46,277 nucleotides of DNA from Planctomycetaceae bacterium (GCA_002862205.1 PKCN01000200.1:1-46277), one strand, 5' to 3'. Positions 1 through 9,387 are shown, counted from the stretch's first letter. The notes: a model not told the origin generated them from the letters alone. Numbers and translations: made by a program.

Positions 1-72
1 TCCCATCGTCATTGATTGCCGTCACCCGCACTCATTGCTACACCCATCGGTGGCACCGCCAGTGATTGGGGG

Positions 73-2424
73 TCATGGCAACGCCAGCAATCGTTTGGAC
101 TCTTTGAGCAGGAAGTCTGCGTCATTGAATGGTTCATAACTGATGTCCTGCCAGCGTACCTTTCCGCGCTGGTCAATCAGAAAGGTCCCGTGAAGTGGTT
201 GGTCTTCAAAGTCATCCCAACAGCGGAATTGTTTGAAGACATGCTTATCTCCGTCACTCAATAGCGGGATGTTGACTTCTTTACCAAAATTCTTCAGACC
301 TTCCTGCAACTCATCTACGGTTTCGGTGCTGATGGCGATCACGTCGATACCCGCTTTCTTGTATTCTTCGTAAAGTGGCGTGAATGCGTGAATCTGTTCG
401 ATGCAGTGCAGACAACCAAAGCCGAGGTAAAAAATGACGACTCGTGGTTTGCCGTCGAACTCTTCGCCAGCGACCAGCGTTCCATCTGGCGCTTTGGCAC
501 CCCATGTAGGTGACTGATAGGGCTGCCAGCTGAAGGGGCCAAGTTCATTCAGTGGCGGGCGTTCTCCCAGGTCATCTTTAGGTGCAGCGGGTAAACGCCA
601 GTCCGTTTTTGCTCCTGCAGCTTTTGCCACCGGAGCAAGTTTGGCGAGCATGGGTGTATCGAGGTCAGCAGTGCTTCCGGTTTTTTGCAGCGTGGCAAAG
701 TGTTTTTTTGCCTCATCTTTTCTCCCCTTTTTCCACAGCAAGTCGATTAGCACGGCAAGTGGGCGAACTTGGCTTGATCCATCTTTGACCGCTTTTTCCG
801 CCAACTTGATACCCTCATCAAGTTGCCCGATTTCTCCTTGCCACTGGGCCTGGATCAAGGGATTCAAACGCCCTTTTGGCAGTTGTTCTTTGAACGTCTT
901 GAGGTCTTTCTTCTTAACGGCTTGAGCGGATTTGACCCGGGCGAGGACTTGATCAATTTGTGAAATGTGTCGTTTGACTTCATCCAGCGTGGGTTCGGGT
1001 TTTTCTGCGTCATCCGGTTTTTCATCGGGCTTGTCCTTGCCGTCTGCTGCCTTGTCTTCTTCGCCTGTTTTCTTGTCTTCTTCGTCTGCTTTTTTGTCTT
1101 CAAGATCCAGAATGGTTGTTTGTAGCACCAGACTACGTCGCTGCAGTGATCTCAGGGTTCGTGATCCCTGCTTGGTATCACCGGTCAGGAATTGGGCTAC
1201 CGCAAGCCAGCCAAGCCACTCTTCTTGTTGCGAGTCATCGTCAGTGGGAGGTAAATAGTTGCCGCCAGCTTCTTTGATCAGTTCCTCCCACAATGCATAC
1301 TCTGTCAGTGTTTGGATCAATCGCTGGCGGCCATACTTGTAGCTGCCGCGTCTGTTCCATGTGTTGTAACGGGGGTGCTGTGGCAGCGAGACCAGATTAC
1401 GAGACAGATTCAGAGCATCCTGCACACGACCCACATAAATCAGGTTGCGTACCAGCCACTCGTTGTTATGGGAAAAATTGTGAATCTGGTCGGGCATCAG
1501 TCTGGTTCTGATCATATGAGAGTGATCGACTCTGGCAGATGCTTCTTGTTGCCAAGCTGCGTCGTTGTATCGTTTAAGCTTCGAGTAGATGTGTCCCGGC
1601 ATGTGCCACATGTGGGCAATGCCCGGGCTGGCAGGCCCACACATTGCCGCTGACTTGACAGCATTATCTGGCCGCGCTGAGTCCCATAAGTGAATTCGAT
1701 AGTGATGTGCTGGATGGGCTGGATTGGCGGTGAAGACTTCACCAAGCAGAGCATTGACCGCATAGCGACTGGTGATTTTGACACCACTTCTTTCTGCCAA
1801 CCAAAGCTGTAACGCTAACAGGGCACGAGCTTCCACGTCGTCAGGGAACTCATGCAATATTCGCTCCATGTCGCTGAGGTAACGCTCGGTCCGTTTCTTT
1901 TTCTCATCACGTTCAGCTTCGCGATCGGGCTTCTTGTCGTCTTTCTTGGGTTTGGCGATCAGGCGATCCAGAGCCTCGATGTAAAGGGTTTCTCTCCGGG
2001 TGGTATTGTCTTTACGCAACTCCATGGCCTTGTCCATGAAGGCTCGAGCACGTTGGATGTTATTCGCGTTGGCCATGGTCATGCCCCAGTAGGCAATGGC
2101 AAGTTCAGGATCTTCTTTGGATGCCTGTCGAAATGAACGTTCGGATTCCAGATACCAAAAGCCATGCAGTTGGGCGATTCCCTGCTCAATGAACTTTTGG
2201 GCCGCAGGTGTTTTGGCTGATGTTTCAAACTTGATGGGCGACATGCCTTCAATCAGAACAGCAGCTTGCCGTGGTCCTTCATTGAAGGCTTCCCCGTGAT
2301 AACTGTGACCCGCGGCGGGGCCATCAGCAGTGGACTCAGTCTCGGCTTTAGCCGGCTCAGCGGTGAAGCCTGTGGTGACAGGAGCGAGGGTAGTAGCTAG
2401 CAGCAGAAGCGTTCTTAAAGACAT
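73..2424 (-). CDS. Secreted TPR protein with C-terminal redoxin (AhpC/TSA-like) domain
   Basis: This 783-residue protein begins with a hydrophobic signal peptide (MSLRTLLLLATTLAPV), so it is probably periplasmic. The middle is helical and reads as degenerate TPR repeats; the first is recognisable near residues 90-130 (LESERSFRQA..AIAYWGMT). A very acidic, lysine-rich stretch of about 45 residues (EDKKADEEDKKTGEEDK) separates two TPR blocks. The last 150 residues form a thioredoxin-fold redoxin domain with a CLHC motif (cysteines near 671 and 674) followed by a typical IDVIAIST strand. The likely role is thiol-disulfide or peroxide chemistry scaffolded on TPRs; the substrate is unknown. It stands alone, with a small gene in the same direction upstream. 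The start is chosen because it gives a clean signal peptide. Confidence 0.85.
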   Translation of the reverse strand: MSLRTLLLLATTLAPVTTGFTAEPAKAETESTADGPAAGHSYHGEAFNEGPRQAAVLIEGMSPIKFETSAKTPAAQKFIEQGIAQLHGFWYLESERSFRQASKEDPELAIAYWGMTMANANNIQRARAFMDKAMELRKDNTTRRETLYIEALDRLIAKPKKDDKKPDREAERDEKKKRTERYLSDMERILHEFPDDVEARALLALQLWLAERSGVKITSRYAVNALLGEVFTANPAHPAHHYRIHLWDSARPDNAVKSAAMCGPASPGIAHMWHMPGHIYSKLKRYNDAAWQQEASARVDHSHMIRTRLMPDQIHNFSHNNEWLVRNLIYVGRVQDALNLSRNLVSLPQHPRYNTWNRRGSYKYGRQRLIQTLTEYALWEELIKEAGGNYLPPTDDDSQQEEWLGWLAVAQFLTGDTKQGSRTLRSLQRRSLVLQTTILDLEDKKADEEDKKTGEEDKAADGKDKPDEKPDDAEKPEPTLDEVKRHISQIDQVLARVKSAQAVKKKDLKTFKEQLPKGRLNPLIQAQWQGEIGQLDEGIKLAEKAVKDGSSQVRPLAVLIDLLWKKGRKDEAKKHFATLQKTGSTADLDTPMLAKLAPVAKAAGAKTDWRLPAAPKDDLGERPPLNELGPFSWQPYQSPTWGAKAPDGTLVAGEEFDGKPRVVIFYLGFGCLHCIEQIHAFTPLYEEYKKAGIDVIAISTETVDELQEGLKNFGKEVNIPLLSDGDKHVFKQFRCWDDFEDQPLHGTFLIDQRGKVRWQDISYEPFNDADFLLKESKRLLALP

Positions 2425-2673
2425 GAGTCGAACAACGTCAGGTGGAAATTGAGAGGCGTGACCGGCCCCATTGTAACTTGCCAGCCAATTTCCGCTTGGT
2501 GTTTACCGTCCTCTGTGGGGGCGGCAGCGGATTCGGGACCGGCAATTATCCAAATCTTGGCTGAATTGACGCCATTTGTGGCAGAAAAAGAGCAGGTGAG
2601 CACTCCTTTACTCACCTGCCTATTGCAAATTCGGGACAACCCGTAGCGTTTGACTCGATCATTGCGTTTGCAG

Positions 2674-2946
2674 TCAGAACCGATGTTGCACGATGCTGAC
2701 CGCGCCCTGGAGAGGAATTCCGAACTCCTTTGCGTAAGCTTCGGCGGTCGCTCTCTGCGGAAAAAGAGTCGCATATTCTGCTGCACACCATTGTCCGGTT
2801 CCGATTTGAAGAAATCTCGGGATCAGAGTGAAACGCTGGTCGGGTGCCGGTAGTTTCCACTCGATCAGCCAACCAGCAGCAGGGCGACCCAAATGAGCGG
2901 TTTCGGCGCGTTGTGCATCCCAGCTTTCTTCGTCGAATTCGTACAT
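2674..2946 (-). CDS. Small hypothetical protein (90 aa)
   Basis: I do not recognise a family. The protein starts MYEFDEESWD, has no signal peptide or membrane segment, and its central part (WLIEWKLPAPDQRFTLIPRF) looks like a compact beta-rich fold. The start at 2946 is preferred over a longer frame reaching 3021 because a good ribosome binding site, GAGGT, lies 5 nt upstream of this ATG. It is transcribed towards the TPR-redoxin gene about 250 bp downstream; nothing in the sequence links the two functionally. Confidence 0.6.
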   Translation of the reverse strand: MYEFDEESWDAQRAETAHLGRPAAGWLIEWKLPAPDQRFTLIPRFLQIGTGQWCAAEYATLFPQRATAEAYAKEFGIPLQGAVSIVQHRF

Positions 2947-3106
2947 CGTGTACCTCACGTTTAAAATATTGGTCTTTTGGAATGTTGATGACATTCCAAG
3001 GATGACGCGGGGTAATGACACGTTTGGTCACAAACGCGGTTTCATGGCGTGAAGTACAATTTGCTACAATTCAGTAACCCATCCTTCCTCTCAAACTATT
3101 GCTGTT

Positions 3107-3136
3107 CCCGATCTTCCTCCCCCCGATCTTCCTCCC
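3107..3136. repeat. 15-bp tandem repeat (2 copies), C/T-rich
   Basis: The motif CCCGATCTTCCTCC occurs twice with a period of 15 bp. It lies just upstream of the probable start of the DUF6807 gene. Confidence 0.7.
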
Positions 3137-3186
3137 CCCCGTTGGACGAGCACGTCTTTTTCGGCGGGTCATTGTCATGGTGGCTG

Positions 3187-4110
3187 ATGTTTCCCAAGTC
3201 CCCTCGCTGCCAGGTCGTTCCACTGCCGCAAAAACAGGTTGCGTTTGTGGTTGACGGTCAAGAAAGATTGCGATGGCATGCTGCCGCTGATGCTCCCAGG
3301 CCATTTTTCTTTCCGTTAATCGGGCCATCCGGATTACCACTGACGCGGATGGGACATCCTGGGGCACCCAACCACGATCATCATCGTTCCATCTGGTTTG
3401 CTCACTATAAAGTTCTTGGAATCGATTTTTGGTCTGATACTTCTGATGCTGTCATCCGTCAGGAACATTGGCTCGCCTATCAGAATGGACAAGAAGAAGC
3501 GAGTATGGCGGTGGAACTCGGTTGGTATGACGGCCACAATCCTGCTCCATTGCTCAAGCAGAAATTGGTGACTGCCATTGCCCCTGCAGAAGATGATGGG
3601 GTTTTGATCGAAATCCAGACGACCTTGAATTCCGTGGCAGAGTCACTTGAATTGGAACAGACCAACTTTGGTTTGCTCGCAGTGCGCGTGGCCGGAGCCA
3701 TTTCGGCTGTTTTTGGTGACGGTGTTCTGACAGGTAGTGATGGAACACAAACAGAAAAACAACTGTTCGGGAAAGCTTCCGCATGGATCGATTACAGTGG
3801 GTCAGTTGATCAGGGAATCACAGAAGGGCTGACCTACTTTGATCATGCACAAAACGCAAGCTACCCGAGCAAATGGCATGTCCGCGATGATGGTTGGATC
3901 GGCGCATCTGTTTGCCGCGATGGACCGGTAATGTTGTATCGTGATCAGCCGACAACTTGGCGATATCTGATTCATGCACATGCAGGTCCTGCCAATGTCG
4001 AGGCATCTCACCGTTTGGCACAAGCATTTGATCGTCGCCCGCCCTTTGCACTGAAACCTGCCAAGAAACCCCACCACGAATATCTGATAGAGAGAGAGTC
4101 CCATGAGTGA
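3187..4110 (+). CDS. DUF6807 (PmoA-like) family protein
   Basis: The protein (about 307 aa from this start) matches the planctomycete family annotated as DUF6807 or 'PmoA-like': a conserved FPLIGPSGLPLTRMGHPG segment is followed by a histidine-rich PNHDHHRSIWFAH motif, a WSDT segment and several aromatic beta strands. The biochemical role is not established; members commonly sit beside Gfo/Idh/MocA oxidoreductases, as here. No signal peptide is evident from this start. The frame is open back to 3049, but the extra residues are low complexity and overlap a small tandem repeat, so the internal ATG at 3187 is favoured without a clear ribosome binding site. It overlaps the next gene by 8 bp, which suggests translational coupling. 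Confidence 0.75.
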   Translation: MFPKSPRCQVVPLPQKQVAFVVDGQERLRWHAAADAPRPFFFPLIGPSGLPLTRMGHPGAPNHDHHRSIWFAHYKVLGIDFWSDTSDAVIRQEHWLAYQNGQEEASMAVELGWYDGHNPAPLLKQKLVTAIAPAEDDGVLIEIQTTLNSVAESLELEQTNFGLLAVRVAGAISAVFGDGVLTGSDGTQTEKQLFGKASAWIDYSGSVDQGITEGLTYFDHAQNASYPSKWHVRDDGWIGASVCRDGPVMLYRDQPTTWRYLIHAHAGPANVEASHRLAQAFDRRPPFALKPAKKPHHEYLIERESHE

Positions 4111-5467
4111 GTTGATCCCCAAGGCAGAATCACAATTGTCTTCAGTGGCCCAAAAACGCCGCGAGCAGCAGATGAATGACCGTCGGTTATTTCTGAAGTC
4201 CGGGGCTGCGTTGGCTGCAGCGGGAGCGATGACGTCCTTTGCTAGCGCAGAGGAAGCGGAGGATCAAGCGAAGAACTCACCAGGCGAACGAGTCGTCATG
4301 GGTATCATGGGTGTCAACGGTCGTGGCAGTGCCATCGCAAGAGGGATGATGGCAGCAGGAAATACCGAGGTTGCGTATGTTTGCGATGTTGACACTCAAG
4401 CTGCCAGTCGCGTCAGTCAGTTGGTTGGCGAAGTCCAGAAAAAAGATCCCAAGGTTGTCGGTGATTTCCGCCGTATCCTTGATGATACCGGTGTCGATGT
4501 ACTGGTTGTCGCGGCGCCCAATCATTGGCATGCACCAGCGACAATCCTAGGATGTTCCGCCGGCAAACATGTTTACGTTGAAAAGCCGTGTAGCCATACA
4601 CCCGAGGAAGGTGAAATGGCTGTCGCTGCAGCACGGAAAAATAAACGCATCGTCCAAATGGGGACGCAGCGTCGTTCATGGCCTGGGATAGTCGAGGCAA
4701 TTCAACGCATCCATGAAGGTGCCATCGGCGAGGTGCTTTACTCCCGCACCTGGTACAACAATCGTCGCCCGTCGATTGGGGTTGGTAAACCGACGGAAGT
4801 TCCTGATTGGCTCGATTGGCGTTTGTGGCAGGGGCCGGCTCCCGATCGACCCTATAAGGACAACGTTGTTCATTACAATTGGCATTGGCATTGGGATTGG
4901 GGTAACGGAGAGCTTGGCAACAATGGAGTGCACGGTATTGATGTTGCACGCTGGGGTCTGGAAGTGACTTATCCCGTTCGTGTGACGGCCGGTGGAGGCA
5001 AGTATCGTCACGATGATGATCAGGAAACACCCGACACGCTGATGGTGACGATGGATTTTCCCGAAGGAAAATCAATCACTTGGGAAGGGCTGAGCTGGTC
5101 TCCTCTGGGACCACATGATTCCGGATTCGGAATCAGTTTTCATGGTTCCGAAGGATCACTGGTACAACAGGGGACAGGTTATGTCATGTACGACATGAAG
5201 GGGAAAGAAATCGCCACAGGCAATGGTGCTGGTGGGGACAAAGATCACTTCGATGACTTTCTGGATGGGGTCCGTACGGGACGATTGACCAACGCGGATA
5301 TCGAAATCGCCCACCAAAGTACGTTGCTGTGCCATCTTGGCAATATTGCTTACCGCACAGGAAGTGTCGTCAACACTGATCCAGCGAATGGTCATATCAC
5401 AGGAAATCCGACAGCCCAAGCATTGTGGGGACGCGAGTATGCCCCGGGTTGGCAACCCAAGGTGTGA
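4103..5467 (+). CDS. Tat-exported Gfo/Idh/MocA family oxidoreductase
   Basis: This 454-residue protein is a member of the NAD(P)-dependent sugar dehydrogenase superfamily. A twin-arginine signal lies at residues 26-50 (DRRLFLKSG followed by an alanine-rich core and ASA cleavage site), so the folded enzyme is probably exported. The Rossmann nucleotide-binding motif is GVNGRGSAIARG (near 70-81) and the EKP motif with the usual catalytic lysine is at 160-162. A WHWHWDWGNGELGNNGVHG segment is typical of planctomycete secreted members. The substrate is unknown, but coupling with the upstream DUF6807 gene suggests a joint step in handling sugars or glycans. ATG 4172 (MNDRRLF) is an alternative start that keeps the Tat signal. 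Confidence 0.9.
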   Translation: MSELIPKAESQLSSVAQKRREQQMNDRRLFLKSGAALAAAGAMTSFASAEEAEDQAKNSPGERVVMGIMGVNGRGSAIARGMMAAGNTEVAYVCDVDTQAASRVSQLVGEVQKKDPKVVGDFRRILDDTGVDVLVVAAPNHWHAPATILGCSAGKHVYVEKPCSHTPEEGEMAVAAARKNKRIVQMGTQRRSWPGIVEAIQRIHEGAIGEVLYSRTWYNNRRPSIGVGKPTEVPDWLDWRLWQGPAPDRPYKDNVVHYNWHWHWDWGNGELGNNGVHGIDVARWGLEVTYPVRVTAGGGKYRHDDDQETPDTLMVTMDFPEGKSITWEGLSWSPLGPHDSGFGISFHGSEGSLVQQGTGYVMYDMKGKEIATGNGAGGDKDHFDDFLDGVRTGRLTNADIEIAHQSTLLCHLGNIAYRTGSVVNTDPANGHITGNPTAQALWGREYAPGWQPKV

Positions 5468-5530
5468 GTCCAGAAGGACAAAGGCCTGTTGTTCCTTTCG
5501 ATATTTTAAGCTGAGATTTTGATAGGAAAC

Positions 5531-5596
5531 TCTGACGCCGAGGCTGTGTCATTCTGACGCCGAGGCTGTGTCATTCTGACGCCGAGGCTGTGTCAT
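5531..5596. repeat. 22-bp tandem repeat, 3 perfect copies
   Basis: The unit TCTGACGCCGAGGCTGTGTC plus AT is repeated three times without mismatch at 5531, 5553 and 5575. It is intergenic, between the oxidoreductase stop and the permease gene. There are no unique spacers between units, so it is not a CRISPR array. Confidence 0.95.
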
Positions 5597-5695
5597 GTTG
5601 GGCCTTACCTGATCGAATGCTTATGACTTCTGCGTCTGATCGTTCGTGGGAAGCATTGACGTTGTGAAATTTGGTGACAGAATGCCGTGAAGATC

Positions 5696-5785
5696 ATGTC
5701 CCATTCCAGTGAGTAACCGGTCATTCCTGATAACGAAAGACATCTCGGACTTGTATCGGCAACGGGTGTAGGCGTTGGCGCCATC
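5696..5785 (+). other. Nonsense-interrupted N-terminus of the APC permease
   Basis: From ATG 5696 the reading frame gives MSHSSE, then TAA (5714-5716), then PVIPDNERHLGL and a glycine-rich stretch (SATGVGVGAIVGGG) continuous with the permease that follows. This downstream part is the expected first transmembrane helix of an APC transporter. No ATG, GTG or TTG occurs in frame between the TAA and GTG 5786; ATT 5723 is the only near-canonical candidate. Confidence 0.75.
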
Positions 5786-7936
5786 GTGGGTGGTGGGATT
5801 CTTGCACTCGCTGGCGTGGCTTTTGCCACGACTGGGCCGGCCGCCATGCTGGCGTTTGCCTTGAATGGCCTGATTGCCATGCTGACGGCATTAAGCCTCG
5901 GGGAAATGGCATCCAAGTTTCCTGAGTCTGGTGGAACTTATGCGTTCAGTCGCAAGGTCCTGTCCATTGAGGCCGCCTTTGCCGTGGGCTGGATCGTTTG
6001 GTTTGCATCCATTGTCGCTGCCATGCTGTATGCAATTGGCTTTGGCTACTTTTCGGTGTTGCTGGTCCGTGAGTGTGTTGACCTGTTGGGGTATGCAGCA
6101 CCCCCGTGGGCTATGGATCAGCGGTTGGTACCCTGGATTGCGATTTTGGCGGTGTTCACATTGGCACTTGGATTGGTGTTGAAGTCAGGTGGGGGTGGAA
6201 GTTGGGCCAATGCGGGGAAAGTAGTCGTTTTTGGCATTCTCATTCTTGGCGGGTTTTGGTCAGTCGCTGGGCAACCACTGTCACAGACGCGGGCTTCATT
6301 GCAACCATTCTTTTCATCAGGTGCTGGCGGACTTTTTGAAGCAATGGGGTTCAGTTTCATTGCTTTGCAGGGGTTTGATCTGATTGCCGCTGTTGGAGGC
6401 GAAATTCGGAATCCCGCCCGGAATATTCCCCGCGCAATGGTGCTATCCCTGATCATTGCTTTGCTGATTTACTTGCCATTGTTGTTTGTGATTACGACTG
6501 TGGGTGTTTCAGCAGGTGAAGGGATTGCGGCGGCGGCGGCTGAGAATCCTGAGGGAATCGTCGCTTTGGCGGCCAGGAATTATCTGGGGCCGGCAGGGTA
6601 TGGATTTGTACTTGTTGCCGCAGTGCTCTCCATGTTCACAGCCTTGCACGCCAACCTGTTTGCGGCATCACGAATTGCCTTGGCGATGTCACGTGATCAT
6701 ACGTTGCCGTCGATCATGAGCCGCCTGTCACCGCGCCGGCAGACACCCGTCCATGCCATTGCGGTCACTGCCGGTCTGATTTCCATGCTTGTGATTGCGC
6801 TTCCGGATGTGGCTGCCGCGGGTGCGGCAGCCAGTTTGATTTTCTTGATCACGTTCGCCGTGGCGCATTGCCTTGCTGTCTTGGTGAGACGACGCAGTCC
6901 AACCAAGCCGCCATTTCAGACACCTTGGTATCCTGCTGTTCCACTGATTGGTGGTTTGGCTTGTGTTGCGCTGGCAGTCTTTCAAGGAGTGGTCGTGCCG
7001 TCTGCTGGTACGATCGCGGTGGTCTGGCTGAGCCTGGGTGGCCTGTTGTTTCTGACGCTTTTCGCGCGGCGGGCACGTTTGAGAGATGTTTCCAGCATGG
7101 CTGCGAATCCGGAATTGCTGAGACTGAGGGGGAATTCACCGTTAGTTCTGGTACCCATTGCCAATCCACGCAACGCCGAAGCAATGATCTCACTCGCCAA
7201 CACACTCGTCCCGGCTGCTGTGGGTCGAGTGCTGCTGCAGACAGTTGTGGTGGCTCCAGATTCCTGGGATCCTGATTCTGATCCGGCACCAGCTGATCAA
7301 TCTCAGGCAGTACTGCGAGAGTTGATTCGTGCCTCATCCAGACTCAGTGTCCCTGTGGAGACACTGACAACGGTCTCACCAGACCCGATGCCAGAGATCG
7401 CCCGCGTTGCCAAGTTGCATCGATGTGAATCAGTGCTTCTGGGACTCAGTAAAATCAATCGCAATGAGAATGATTCACCGTTGGAAGTTCTGTTGGGTCA
7501 GCTAGACAGTGACGTCGTTGTATTGCGAGCAACGGGAAATTGGAGTTTATCGCAGACCCAAAGAATTCTCGTGCCTGTTGCAGGACGGGGAGGACACGAT
7601 TACCTGCTTGCGCGAATCTTGGCCAGTTTTTCGAGGCAGCAAAAGAGCGTGGTGACTTTCATGAGAGTCCTTCCCACGGTTGCTGATGCTACTGAATTCC
7701 GAAAAGCTCAACGCGAGTTGGATCGAATGGCACACGACCATGTTTTTGGCAGCTCCGAACAGATCGTTGTGAAAAGTGATGATCCAGTTGATATCATTTC
7801 CACAGCGGCGGAGGGACAGTTGGTGATTCTTGGTGTGCAACGTATCGGACCTCGTCGAAAACTTTTTGGACAGTTTACTCGCAAAATTGCGAGACAGACT
7901 GAGAGTCCGCTGATTGTGATCAGTCGTCGTGGCTGA
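5786..7936 (+). CDS. APC-family amino acid permease with C-terminal universal-stress (UspA-like) domains
   Basis: This integral membrane transporter of the amino acid-polyamine-organocation family has about 12 hydrophobic segments in residues 1-430. Recognisable APC features include EMASKFPESGGTYAF and the GFSFIALQGFDLIAAVGGEI segment. The cytoplasmic C-terminus carries two UspA-like units, beginning near LVLVPIANPRNAEA and RILVPVAGRGGHDY, an arrangement common in planctomycetes. GTG 5786 is the first standard start, but it removes the first half of TM1, which contains the conserved glycine loop that contacts substrate. The gene is therefore either initiated at a non-standard codon after the TAA at 5714 or is a nonsense mutant. 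The substrate is not predictable. Confidence 0.8.
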   Translation: MGGGILALAGVAFATTGPAAMLAFALNGLIAMLTALSLGEMASKFPESGGTYAFSRKVLSIEAAFAVGWIVWFASIVAAMLYAIGFGYFSVLLVRECVDLLGYAAPPWAMDQRLVPWIAILAVFTLALGLVLKSGGGGSWANAGKVVVFGILILGGFWSVAGQPLSQTRASLQPFFSSGAGGLFEAMGFSFIALQGFDLIAAVGGEIRNPARNIPRAMVLSLIIALLIYLPLLFVITTVGVSAGEGIAAAAAENPEGIVALAARNYLGPAGYGFVLVAAVLSMFTALHANLFAASRIALAMSRDHTLPSIMSRLSPRRQTPVHAIAVTAGLISMLVIALPDVAAAGAAASLIFLITFAVAHCLAVLVRRRSPTKPPFQTPWYPAVPLIGGLACVALAVFQGVVVPSAGTIAVVWLSLGGLLFLTLFARRARLRDVSSMAANPELLRLRGNSPLVLVPIANPRNAEAMISLANTLVPAAVGRVLLQTVVVAPDSWDPDSDPAPADQSQAVLRELIRASSRLSVPVETLTTVSPDPMPEIARVAKLHRCESVLLGLSKINRNENDSPLEVLLGQLDSDVVVLRATGNWSLSQTQRILVPVAGRGGHDYLLARILASFSRQQKSVVTFMRVLPTVADATEFRKAQRELDRMAHDHVFGSSEQIVVKSDDPVDIISTAAEGQLVILGVQRIGPRRKLFGQFTRKIARQTESPLIVISRRG

Positions 7937-8148
7937 GGCTCGATTGCAATTTTGATGCCGCCGCGGTTGTGAATCCCGTCGCGACACAATCATCTACCCA
8001 GCATGGTGTCTTGGGTCTGGCAAGCTCACACGGGCCGCTACAAAACGTGTGTACGATGCAGGAGGACTTTGTAAAACTGATATCGATGGAGTTTGAAGGT
8101 GGGTTGGTTCTGGTCCACTCGATCAAGAGTCACATCCTGATTGGCGTT

Positions 8149-9354
8149 CTAGCTGGGCTCAGCGGTTGGATCCACGTCGGTGGAAAGTTGCTTGAGTTTG
8201 GGACGTCGTTTTCGTCGAGTTTTTTCCGGTACCATGCCTCGCATGGCCTCGAGTTTTCCGAAGCACAGTAACCGGTCGTTTGGTTCCAACGTTCGTTTCA
8301 AGCGAGGATTTGGGATGACGGTCGAGCCTCGATAAAGAGTCAGCACATTGATGTCCTGTTCGGGGAGGCCGGACTCATCAATACTTTTGCCGGTGAATTC
8401 TGAGCCTTCCGGAATGTGGATCTCGGTGACGCCATACCCCCGGCTGACGGAAAGGCGTTGTCGCACATCCACCTCTGGAAAATCAATTTGTGCTCCGATG
8501 TAATCAACAATGGCGCCCGCGATATCGAGTTGGGTGCAAGATTCGATTCCCTCGAGGCCTGGTGACGAATTGACTTCCATGACTTGTGGGCCTTCATTGC
8601 TTTCGAGCATGTCGACGCCGGCAACTCGCAGTCCCATGATTTGCGTACATCGCACAGCGGTTTCGCAGTAGGTTTCATCGAGCACCACCAATTCGGTTTT
8701 GCCACCGCGATGAACGTTGCTGCGAAATTCCTGTCCCTGAGCCACTCGCCTGATCGCTGCGACGACCCGGTCTCCGACCACAAAGGCTCGGATGTCCCTC
8801 CCTTTACTCTCTGAGACAAACTTTTGAATTAAAACGTTTTGTCGGGTGCTTTGCAAAGTTTCAATGATGGCCTCAGCAATCTTGACACTTTCAGCCAGAA
8901 TGACACCAACACCCTGAGTCCCTTCAAGTAATTTGATGATGATGGGGACTCCACCTACGCGTTCGATGGCGGGCAGGACATCCCGTTTCTCACGAACGAA
9001 AGTTGTCTCGGGAATACCGATTTGATGCTTGCTGAGGATCTGAAGGCATCGCAATTTATCGCGGGAGTTGGCAATCCCCGCCGAGGAGGCGGCCGAAAAA
9101 ACGTCCATTTGTTCAAACTGACGTACGACTGCTGTGCCAAAGTAGGTGATCGAGGCACCAATCCGGGGCACGATCGCATCATAGTCGCTCAAAGGTTTGG
9201 ATCGGTAGTAAAGGTCAGGTTCGCCTTTCTCCAAATCGATTGCAAACCTGAGCGTATCAAGGACCTTTACCTTATGACCCCGTTTACTGGCAGCTTCTTT
9301 TAGACGGCGAGTGCTATAACAGTTTGCTGCACGCGACAGAATGGCAAGCTTCAT
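8149..9354 (-). CDS. rimK: RimK-like ATP-grasp ligase with C-terminal RCK_C/TrkA_C-like domain
   Basis: Residues 1-295 match RimK-type ATP-grasp glutamate ligases: MKLAILSRAANCYSTRRL at the N-terminus, KLLEGTQGVGV for nucleotide binding, VSESKGRDIRAFVVGDRVVAAI, and the metal-binding VMEVNSSPGLEGIE near the end of the core. E. coli RimK adds glutamates to ribosomal protein S6 and is about 300 residues long. This protein has roughly 100 more. The extra part (EIHIPEGSEFTGKSIDESGL..VIPNPRLKRTLEPNDRLLCFG) reads as an RCK_C/TrkA_C domain, a small ligand-binding module usually found in potassium channels and transporters. The retropepsin-like gene lies 33 bp upstream, so the two probably form an operon. 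The target protein is unknown. Confidence 0.88.
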   Translation of the reverse strand: MKLAILSRAANCYSTRRLKEAASKRGHKVKVLDTLRFAIDLEKGEPDLYYRSKPLSDYDAIVPRIGASITYFGTAVVRQFEQMDVFSAASSAGIANSRDKLRCLQILSKHQIGIPETTFVREKRDVLPAIERVGGVPIIIKLLEGTQGVGVILAESVKIAEAIIETLQSTRQNVLIQKFVSESKGRDIRAFVVGDRVVAAIRRVAQGQEFRSNVHRGGKTELVVLDETYCETAVRCTQIMGLRVAGVDMLESNEGPQVMEVNSSPGLEGIESCTQLDIAGAIVDYIGAQIDFPEVDVRQRLSVSRGYGVTEIHIPEGSEFTGKSIDESGLPEQDINVLTLYRGSTVIPNPRLKRTLEPNDRLLCFGKLEAMRGMVPEKTRRKRRPKLKQLSTDVDPTAEPS

Positions 9355-9387
9355 CTCGTATTCTCGTTAGAACAACAATTTTCTGGT

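Larger units (their letters stand above)
5468..5785. other. Intergenic region with 22-bp triplication and interrupted permease N-terminus
   Basis: No independent gene is seen. The region holds three perfect 22-bp repeats (5531-5596) and, from ATG 5696, a short leader in frame with the downstream permease but cut by TAA at 5714. I see no clear terminator hairpin for the upstream oxidoreductase. Confidence 0.6.

Noticed and set aside
5531-5596. CRISPR-like repeat array
   Set aside because: The units are directly abutting with no spacers. The same holds for 26783-26891 and 45551-45604.
7969-8271. 100-residue plus-strand frame before the RimK gene
   Set aside because: It overlaps the end of the RimK-like gene, has no ribosome binding site and no recognised family.
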